Assembly: GCA_013153915.1 (NCBI GenBank)
Contig: JAADDL010000157.1
Location: 1 to 12,231 of the forward strand
DNA length: 12,231 nt
Direction of reading: 5' to 3'
Source: Campylobacterota bacterium
GTDB lineage: Bacteria > Campylobacterota > Campylobacteria > Campylobacterales > JALSKU01
The number at the start of each line of letters is the position of its first letter. The first letter of the stretch is position 1. This document shows, one piece after another, positions 7,108-12,231 of the stretch. The position numbers were made by a program, and so were the translations under genes. The notes beneath the pieces were generated by a model. That model searched no databases. It was not told the DNA's origin and saw nothing but the letters and a program-made list of their open reading frames with translations.

Positions 7108-8172
7108 TTAATATTTATCGCAAACTTTAAAAACTTGACCGCTCGAGTCGGCTTCGCCCATAGCTTCCAAGGCACAATTTATACTCTCTTCAACTTCAAC
7201 TTTTTCGTCAACTGCGGCAATACCTATACTCATATCTATGTTTATCTCCATATCGTTTAAAATAATATTCGAGTTTATAAGCATTTCATGGATTCTTTCG
7301 CAAGCCATTTTGGTGCTTTGCAAATTTGTATGTCGAAGCAGTAAAATAAAACTATTGCCTCCAAAATAAGCTATGATATCGTTTCTTCTTGAAGTTTTTA
7401 AAAGCATTTTCGCTATTATTCTAAGTAAAAATATCTTATCCTTTTGATAAGGCAACCCTTTTAGGACATCGTCTTTTATCTTTAAAACGACAATAGAGCT
7501 CTTGTGACGAAATTTTTGTATCTTTTGTCTCTCTTTTTTTGCTTGTTCTATAAAATATCTTTTGTTATAAACTCCGAATCTTGTATCAAATATCGTACTG
7601 CTCTCAAGACTCTTAAAGCTCTCTCCCGCTTGTTGATATCTATCTTTTAAAGTTTCGAGTTGCTTATCGATACTGGATACGAATTGATCTAGCTTATCCT
7701 TAAAACCGATGGCAACATTTTTAACTACTAAAGTATTGCTATTGTCTCTTAATTCTTGCTCGGTTTCGCTACTTAATTGCTTGATAAGTCGAATATTTTT
7801 ATATATGGAATTTACGACTTTTATAATATTGTTGATACTGACGAATATCTCTTTGATATCTTTTTCTATCTCGACTCTGTTTTCGTTATAATTACTCTCC
7901 TCAAACTCCAGCAACTCTTGTATCTTTTTTTGAAAATCTATACTTTTTTCGTCAAGCAACTTCTCAAAATAGATCTTAAAATTATCCGGAGTCGGAGGAA
8001 TCCCTTGTTCTATCAAAGATTTTAAAACCATAATAGAAAATCTCTCTATTTCGTTTGCGGAAGCACTTATTTCAAATTGAATATTTATTTTGGAGTGATC
8101 CCTTGACTTAACCTTGTTTTGCTCATTGTCGGTTTTACGGTTTTTTACTGTTTTTTTATCAAGCTCTGCCAC
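7108..8172 (-). CDS. Degenerate GGDEF-domain protein, probable cyclic di-GMP receptor rather than cyclase
   Basis: A 354-residue soluble protein with no membrane segment. Residues 1-30 are charged and probably disordered. Residues about 35-90 form a helical unit with GIPPTPDNFKIYFEKLL (57-73), resembling the N-terminal helices of some diguanylate cyclases. Residues 95-190 look like helical or coiled-coil linker. A GGDEF fold follows from about 194 (FDTRFGVYNKRYF, where cyclases usually have DxLTGLxNRRxF). The active-site signature is GGNSF (271-275) in place of GGDEF, and the usual metal-binding strand (DxDxFKxxND) reads KIKDDVLKGL (231-240), so cyclase activity is unlikely. RRND (262-265) lies exactly five residues before GG, the position of the RxxD inhibitory site that binds cyclic di-GMP. 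Start is GTG with AGGAG 7 nt upstream; an in-frame TAA upstream excludes a longer form. It lies between clpP and def with gaps of 10 and 11 nt. Confidence 0.85.
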   Translation of the reverse strand: MAELDKKTVKNRKTDNEQNKVKSRDHSKINIQFEISASANEIERFSIMVLKSLIEQGIPPTPDNFKIYFEKLLDEKSIDFQKKIQELLEFEESNYNENRVEIEKDIKEIFVSINNIIKVVNSIYKNIRLIKQLSSETEQELRDNSNTLVVKNVAIGFKDKLDQFVSSIDKQLETLKDRYQQAGESFKSLESSTIFDTRFGVYNKRYFIEQAKKERQKIQKFRHKSSIVVLKIKDDVLKGLPYQKDKIFLLRIIAKMLLKTSRRNDIIAYFGGNSFILLLRHTNLQSTKMACERIHEMLINSNIILNDMEINIDMSIGIAAVDEKVEVEESINCALEAMGEADSSGQVFKVCDKY

Positions 8173-8179
8173 TCCTTAG

Positions 8180-8184
8180 CTCCT
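8180..8184 (-). promoter_or_regulatory. Ribosome binding site supporting the GTG start at 8172
   Basis: Minus-strand AGGAG overlaps the clpP stop and is 7 nt before GTG 8172. A second AGGAG (8172-8176) runs into the start codon itself and cannot serve it, so the upstream copy is the functional one. Confidence 0.6.
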
Positions 8185-8776
8185 ATGTGTTTAGATTCTT
8201 TTCCAGTACTTTGTCTATGAGTCCGTACTCTTTCGCTTCATCGGGACTCATAAAAAAGTCTCTATCGGTATCTTTTTCTATTTTTCTAAGACTTTGCCCG
8301 GTATTTTCCGATAAAATTTTATTGAGTATCTTTTTTAGCCTAAGTATCTCTTTTGCCTGTATCTCGATATCGGTAGCCTGTCCTTGCGCTCCGCCCAAGG
8401 GCTGATGTATCATGATTCTCGCATTCGGCAAAGCGTATCTTTTGCCTTTTTCTCCGCAACTAAGCAAAAAAGCACCCATAGAAGCGGCTTGCCCTATGCA
8501 GATAGTGCATACATCGGGTCTTATATAGTTCATAGTATCATATATGCTAAAACCGCTAGTTATAACTCCTCCCGGAGAATTTATATAAAGGTATATATCT
8601 TTTTCGGGGTCTTCGGCTTCCAAAAACAGAAGTTGAGCTACTATGCTTGAAGCGACTTGATCGTTTATCTCGCCGCTTAGCATAACTATCCTGTCTTTTA
8701 AAAGTCTTGAATAGATATCGTAGCTTCTCTCTCCTCTACCGGTTTTTTCCACTACATACGGGATATAATAACTCAT
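8183..8776 (-). CDS. clpP: ATP-dependent Clp protease proteolytic subunit
   Basis: Serine peptidase of family S14 that forms the double-heptamer barrel of ClpXP or ClpAP and degrades unfolded, tagged or regulatory proteins. The 197-residue length is standard. The catalytic triad is complete: Ser99 in GQAASMGAFLL, His124 in RIMIHQPLGG and Asp173 in DTDRDFF. The conserved YINSPGG oxyanion strand (64-70) is present. The N-terminus MSYYIPYVVEKTGRGER is the mature-type start with almost no propeptide. The gene begins immediately after the tig stop (no gap), with GAGGA about 10 nt upstream inside tig, so it is almost surely co-transcribed. No clpX or clpA gene is in the window. Confidence 0.98.
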   Translation of the reverse strand: MSYYIPYVVEKTGRGERSYDIYSRLLKDRIVMLSGEINDQVASSIVAQLLFLEAEDPEKDIYLYINSPGGVITSGFSIYDTMNYIRPDVCTICIGQAASMGAFLLSCGEKGKRYALPNARIMIHQPLGGAQGQATDIEIQAKEILRLKKILNKILSENTGQSLRKIEKDTDRDFFMSPDEAKEYGLIDKVLEKNLNT

Positions 8777-10081
8777 CTATTTATTATCCTCAAGATTTAA
8801 AAGTTTAACGAAAAGCTTATCTTCCACCATCGCCATCTTGATAGCCGGAAGCAAGTTTTGTTTTTGGTAATACTCAAGATATTTTTTAGGGTCTTGACCT
8901 TGCTGCATCGCCTCATAGTAGATAGCTTGCACGACTTCGTTGTCATCAACCTCTATGTTTTCCTGTCTTGCCAATTCATCCACTACAAATGTAAGTTTAA
9001 CGCTCTCTTTAGCGCCCTCTTCAAAACTCTTTCTAAGTTCGTCTACTTTGTCGGGGTTTTCTTGAAGCTCTTTTATCTCTTCGTCGCTTTTGCTTTGCAA
9101 AGAGTTTCTAAAACTCATCTCCACCTCTTGGTCTACTACCGTTTTAGGTAAATCAAACTCAAACTTCTTAGTGATATTTTCGGTTAATTTCGGCTTTAAC
9201 TCATCAAGATACAGCTTATTTAATTTCTCTTGTTTTATTTGCTGTTTTATCCTCTTTTCAAGCTCCTCTTTTGTCGGATTTTCGACATCGGGAAGGAAAG
9301 TTTTTAACACTTTTTCATCATCCGCACTCGGTAAGATTTTCTCTTTTATGCCGTTTAGCTTCACTTCAAATGCAGCCTCTTTACCCGCAAGTTCGGCATT
9401 TGGATAATCTTTTGGGAAAGTAACTTTTATCTCTTTGGTTTCTCCCTTTTTCATACCGACGATACCCTCTTCAAAACCGGGGATAAAACTACCGCTTCCT
9501 ATCTCAAGCTCATACCCTTTAGCCTCTCCGCCTTGAAAAGCTTTACCGTCTACAAAACCTTTAAAGTCTATATTTACGACATCGCCCTCTTTGACCTCTC
9601 TATCCTCTTCGACCTCCTTGGTTTCGGCGACGGATTTTAACATTTGGTTGATTCTCTCTTCTATCTCTTTTTTGGTAACCCTTGGAGTTTTATACTCGGG
9701 TAGACACTCTTTTATAACTGCCGTATCGATAGTAGGCTTAAACGATATCTCAAACTCTATCTCGATACTGCCGTCATCTTTTTTGTCAAATTTTTTAACG
9801 CTAGGCTCGCCGAGCATATCGTTCTTATCCATGCCTAGCTTCTCCAAAGACTCCTCTAAAAGCTTTTGAAATATCTGGGCTATGCTGTCTTGTTCGATAT
9901 TGTTCTTATAGAGTTTTTTAACGACGCTTGCCGGAGCTTTGCCTTTTCTAAAACCGTCTATCTTGATATCTTTTGCGATTTTTTTCGCAATCTTATCTTC
10001 TTCTTTGCCGACCTCTTCTTTTGAAACTTTTGCCTCGACTTTTGCATTTGCCGAGTCAATCTTTTTCGCATCAATTTCCAT
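8777..10081 (-). CDS. tig: Trigger factor (ribosome-associated chaperone and peptidyl-prolyl isomerase)
   Basis: Binds the ribosome next to the exit tunnel and cradles nascent chains, delaying misfolding. The 434-residue protein has the three family domains. The N-terminal ribosome-binding domain carries the signature GFRKGKAP (43-50). The FKBP-type isomerase domain spans about 166-245 (GDVVNIDFKGFVDGKAF, FIPGFEEGIVGM, FPKDYPNAELAGK). A long charged helical C-terminal chaperone domain follows, ending LFVKLLNLEDNK. ATG 10081 has AAAGGA 5 nt upstream. It is the first gene of the minus-strand run and is read divergently from folE across a 112-bp gap that should hold both promoters. The tig-clpP pairing is common in bacteria. 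Confidence 0.97.
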   Translation of the reverse strand: MEIDAKKIDSANAKVEAKVSKEEVGKEEDKIAKKIAKDIKIDGFRKGKAPASVVKKLYKNNIEQDSIAQIFQKLLEESLEKLGMDKNDMLGEPSVKKFDKKDDGSIEIEFEISFKPTIDTAVIKECLPEYKTPRVTKKEIEERINQMLKSVAETKEVEEDREVKEGDVVNIDFKGFVDGKAFQGGEAKGYELEIGSGSFIPGFEEGIVGMKKGETKEIKVTFPKDYPNAELAGKEAAFEVKLNGIKEKILPSADDEKVLKTFLPDVENPTKEELEKRIKQQIKQEKLNKLYLDELKPKLTENITKKFEFDLPKTVVDQEVEMSFRNSLQSKSDEEIKELQENPDKVDELRKSFEEGAKESVKLTFVVDELARQENIEVDDNEVVQAIYYEAMQQGQDPKKYLEYYQKQNLLPAIKMAMVEDKLFVKLLNLEDNK

Positions 10082-10112
10082 CTATTTCCTTTTATAATAT
10101 AAAATTTGGGTT

Positions 10113-10121
10113 AATATATCA
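10113..10121 (-). promoter_or_regulatory. Candidate extended -10 of the tig operon promoter
   Basis: On the minus strand TGATATATT contains TATATT (10118 to 10113) with TG two bases above it. The -35 region is poor. A transcript from here would carry a leader of about 25 nt before tig. The whole gap is very AT-rich, so chance matches are likely and other positions are possible. Confidence 0.4.
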
Positions 10122-10160
10122 AAATTTTGCTTTTTTATCATTTAAACAGCAAAATTGAGT

Positions 10161-10166
10161 TATGAT
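10161..10166 (+). promoter_or_regulatory. Candidate -10 element for folE-fliI
   Basis: TATGAT differs from the consensus at one base and lies 28 bp before the folE GTG. No convincing -35 is present at 16-18 bp spacing. It is offered as the best site in the short divergent region. Confidence 0.3.
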
Positions 10167-10193
10167 TTTTGAAAATCTTTACAGGAAAATATC

Positions 10194-10772
10194 GTGGATA
10201 ATAAAGAAGAGAAGTTCAAAGAGGCGGTAACGACCATATTGGAAATCATTGGAGAAGACCCAAGCAGAGAGGGGCTTCAAAAGACGCCCCATAGAGTTTT
10301 TAAGGCTTTTGAGTATTTTACCAAAGGCTACAAGCAAGACCCTAAAGAGGTGCTAAATCAAGCTCTATTTGAAAGCTCTAATAATGAAATGGTCATAGTA
10401 AGGGACATTGAGTTTTATTCGCTTTGCGAACACCATCTTTTACCTATCATAGGACGGGCACATGTAGCCTATATACCCGACGGTAAAGTGGTGGGATTAT
10501 CAAAGATTCCAAGACTCATCGAAGTATTTGCCAGACGACTTCAAATACAAGAGCAATTAACCGAGCAGATAGCCGAAGCTATCAATGAAGTGATTGAGCC
10601 AAAGGGTGTCGGAGTGGTTATGCAGGCAAGACATATGTGTATGGAGATGAGAGGCGTGGAGAAAGCCTACAGTTCAACGACCACTTCGGCGTTAAGAGGT
10701 ATATTTTTGAAAGAAAAAACTAGAAAAGAGTTTTTTGATATCATAAACACACCGCAAACTAATAGGTTTTAA
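10194..10772 (+). CDS. folE: GTP cyclohydrolase I
   Basis: Converts GTP to 7,8-dihydroneopterin triphosphate, the first committed step to folate and also the entry to queuosine-type deazapurines. The 192-residue protein is of normal length. Zinc ligands are visible as Cys78 and His81 in SLCEHHLLP and Cys149 in HMCMEMRG. Other family stretches are TPHRVFKA (31-38), GRAHVAYIPDGKVVGLSKIPR (about 87-107, split here by function into strand and loop) and STTTSALRG (161-169). The start is GTG, with AGGA at 10183-10186 and 7 nt spacing; no better in-frame ATG exists nearby. It ends 2 nt before fliI, suggesting one transcript. Its folate product feeds formyl donors used by purN and by initiator-tRNA formylation, a link that is biochemical rather than shown by the DNA. 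Confidence 0.97.
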   Translation: MDNKEEKFKEAVTTILEIIGEDPSREGLQKTPHRVFKAFEYFTKGYKQDPKEVLNQALFESSNNEMVIVRDIEFYSLCEHHLLPIIGRAHVAYIPDGKVVGLSKIPRLIEVFARRLQIQEQLTEQIAEAINEVIEPKGVGVVMQARHMCMEMRGVEKAYSSTTTSALRGIFLKEKTRKEFFDIINTPQTNRF

Positions 10773-10774
10773 AA

Positions 10775-12094
10775 TTGAGAAGTATAGTAGAAAAACTAAA
10801 AAAGCAAAAACTCTCTCCTCCTTTTGGAGTCATAAGCAAAGTTAGCTCTACTATTATCGAAGTAAAAGGTTTAAATCCCGGTATCGGCGATATCGTAAAA
10901 CTTGTCAAAAAAGAGAGCGGAGAGAGTGAACTCGGAATGGTTACCGAAATCAACGGAGATGTTTTTTTCGTATCGCCGTTTGGTTTTATAGAGGGTTTTA
11001 AGATAGGAGATAAAGTATTTTTAAGCGAAAGCGGTCTTAGTATCCCCGTGGGAGACGAGCTTTTGGGTAGAGTCGTAGATCCTTTTATGAGACCTAAAGA
11101 CGGCAAAGGCGAGATAAGGCACAACAAGATGCTATCTATCATGAAGCCTCCCATAGAAGCTTTAAAAAGAGGGATGATAGATACCGTATTTCCCGTCGGC
11201 ATCAAAAGCATAGACGGACTTTTGACTTGCGGAAAAGGTCAAAAGATGGGTATCTTCGCCGGAAGCGGCGTGGGTAAATCTACCCTCATGGGGATGATAG
11301 TAAAAGGTACGAAAGCCCCTATAAAAGTTATAGCCTTGATAGGCGAAAGAGGTAGAGAGGTGCCTGAATTTATACAAAAAAACTTAGGCAACGATTTGAC
11401 AAATACGGTCATCATAGTAGCCACCAGCGACGATAGCCCCCTTATGAGAAAATACGGGGCGTTTTCCGCTATGAGTGTTGCCGAGTATTTCAAAGACCAA
11501 GGCAACGATGTGCTTTTTATGATGGATTCTATCACTAGATTTGCCATGGCGCAAAGAGAGATAGGTCTTGCGCTAGGAGAACCTCCCACCTCCAAAGGGT
11601 ATCCTCCCTCTGTTTTATCTCTTTTGCCGCAACTTATGGAGAGAGCCGGAAAAGAGGAAGGAAAAGGCTCAATAACCGCATTTTTTACCGTTTTAGTGGA
11701 AGGCGACGACTTAAGCGACCCCATAGCCGATCAAAGCAGAAGTATTCTTGACGGACATGTGGTGCTAAGCAGGGAGATGACGGATGCGGGCATATATCCT
11801 CCCATAGATATACTCAAAAGTGCTTCGAGGGTGATGGGCGATATCGTAACGCAAAGACATAAAAACTCCGCTATGATATTTAAAAAACTCTACTCCCTTC
11901 TAAAAGAAAACGAGGTACTTATACGGATAGGCGCATATCAACAAGGTACCGACAAAGAGCTTGATTTTGCCATCAAGAAAAAAAGAAGGATGGAGGAGTT
12001 CTTAAAACAGACCCCCGAAAACCTTGAAGATTTTGATAAAACGGTAGAAACTCTAAACGAAATCATCGAAAGAAGAGAAAAAAGAAGAGAATAG
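10775..12094 (+). CDS. fliI: Flagellar protein export ATPase FliI
   Basis: Cytoplasmic hexameric ATPase of the flagellar type III export gate, related to the F1 beta subunit, which drives export of rod, hook and filament subunits. The 439-residue protein has Walker A GSGVGKST (163-170), GERGREV (190-196) with a conserved Glu, Walker B VLFMMD (246-251), and FliI-typical SITRFAMAQREIGLALGEPP (252-271), then DPIADQSRSILDGHV (315-329) with a probable arginine finger at Arg322. The C-terminus is basic and helical (IIERREKRRE). The start must be TTG 10775: the next in-frame Met is residue 55, inside the conserved N-terminal barrel. AGG at 10764-10766, overlapping the end of folE, gives a weak ribosome site. 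It lies 2 nt after folE and away from other flagellar genes, as I recall for relatives in this phylum. Confidence 0.96.
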   Translation: MRSIVEKLKKQKLSPPFGVISKVSSTIIEVKGLNPGIGDIVKLVKKESGESELGMVTEINGDVFFVSPFGFIEGFKIGDKVFLSESGLSIPVGDELLGRVVDPFMRPKDGKGEIRHNKMLSIMKPPIEALKRGMIDTVFPVGIKSIDGLLTCGKGQKMGIFAGSGVGKSTLMGMIVKGTKAPIKVIALIGERGREVPEFIQKNLGNDLTNTVIIVATSDDSPLMRKYGAFSAMSVAEYFKDQGNDVLFMMDSITRFAMAQREIGLALGEPPTSKGYPPSVLSLLPQLMERAGKEEGKGSITAFFTVLVEGDDLSDPIADQSRSILDGHVVLSREMTDAGIYPPIDILKSASRVMGDIVTQRHKNSAMIFKKLYSLLKENEVLIRIGAYQQGTDKELDFAIKKKRRMEEFLKQTPENLEDFDKTVETLNEIIERREKRRE

Positions 12095-12102
12095 AGTTTA
12101 AT

Positions 12103-12119
12103 TATAATTTTTAATTATA
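12103..12119. repeat. AT-only inverted repeat after fliI
   Basis: TATAATT and AATTATA (7-bp arms, 3-nt loop TTT) lie 8 nt beyond the fliI stop and are followed by TTTT. It might be a weak end-of-transcript hairpin, but with no G or C in the stem it would be unstable; the same bases contain a chance TATAAT. Confidence 0.25.
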
Positions 12120-12151
12120 TTTTAAGCCTTTATGTCGTATTATTCGAAAAG

Positions 12152-12196
12152 TTAATTAGGATATATTTTGTCTTAATTAAACCGATAATCAATATC
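12152..12196 (+). promoter_or_regulatory. Possible promoter and operator region of nifS
   Basis: Three elements are visible. Two near-identical TTAATTA palindromic blocks (12152-12158 and TTAATTAA at 12173-12180) start 21 bp apart, about two helical turns, and flank a TATATT (12162-12167) that could be the -10. Next, GATAATCAATATC (12184-12196) matches the Fur 6-1-6 pattern GATAAT-N-ATTATC with one mismatch and directly precedes the AAGGA ribosome site. NifS in Helicobacter pylori has been reported to respond to iron and Fur, so an iron-linked operator is plausible. AT-richness makes chance matches a concern. Confidence 0.35.
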
Positions 12197-12207
12197 AAGG
12201 AATAATT

Positions 12208-12231
12208 ATGAGAGTATATCTCGATAATAAC
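12208..12231 (+). CDS. nifS: Cysteine desulfurase NifS, first eight codons only (3' end outside window)
   Basis: ATG 12208 opens MRVYLDNN, the invariant N-terminus of NifS/IscS-type cysteine desulfurases (usually continuing with ATT). AAGGA at 12197-12201 with 6 nt spacing supports the start. The enzyme is pyridoxal-phosphate dependent and supplies sulfur for iron-sulfur clusters; in Campylobacterota it is normally paired with a NifU scaffold gene. Only eight residues are visible, so the call depends on this short but distinctive match. Confidence 0.8.

Overview
The window reads as a chromosomal housekeeping segment from a member of the Campylobacterota (formerly Epsilonproteobacteria). The reasons are the low GC content, very tight gene packing and the gene neighbourhood. 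The order purN / NAD(P)H-hydrate repair enzyme / def / clpP / tig on one strand, followed divergently by folE and fliI, matches what I recall of Campylobacter jejuni and its free-living sulfur-oxidising relatives. The final gene opens with an N-terminus typical of Campylobacterota NifS. I cannot fix the genus; a free-living relative such as Sulfurimonas or Sulfurovum is a guess.

Left part (1-2935, + strand): the C-terminal half of a TauE/SafE-type permease, cut by the window edge. Next is a solitary D12-class N6-adenine DNA methyltransferase behind a strong sigma70 promoter, with no restriction gene beside it. Then comes an ArsB-type arsenite efflux permease with no arsR or arsC in view.

Central part (10081 down to 2932, - strand): eight genes with gaps of 0-11 nt or short overlaps, most simply one operon. 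The order of transcription is tig (trigger factor), clpP, a degenerate GGDEF protein, def (peptide deformylase), comM, the bifunctional NAD(P)H-hydrate epimerase/dehydratase, purN, and a 57-residue membrane protein that has not been given a name here. The first part handles newly made proteins: ribosome-bound folding, deformylation and proteolysis. The later genes cover transformation recombination, cofactor repair and purine synthesis. The last small gene runs head-on into the end of arsB, and their stop codons overlap.

Right part (10082-12231, + strand): a 112-bp divergent promoter region, then folE (GTP cyclohydrolase I) and fliI (flagellar export ATPase) separated by 2 nt. A 113-bp AT-rich leader with possible operator sequences precedes the first eight codons of nifS (cysteine desulfurase).

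The most interesting item is the GGDEF protein between clpP and def. Its active-site signature is GGNSF and the metal-binding strand is altered, so it should not make cyclic di-GMP. An RxxD motif at the exact inhibitory-site spacing is kept, so it looks like a possible cyclic di-GMP receptor encoded in a proteolysis operon. No intergenic stretch exceeds 300 bases, and I see no rRNA, tRNA, insertion sequence, CRISPR array or prophage.
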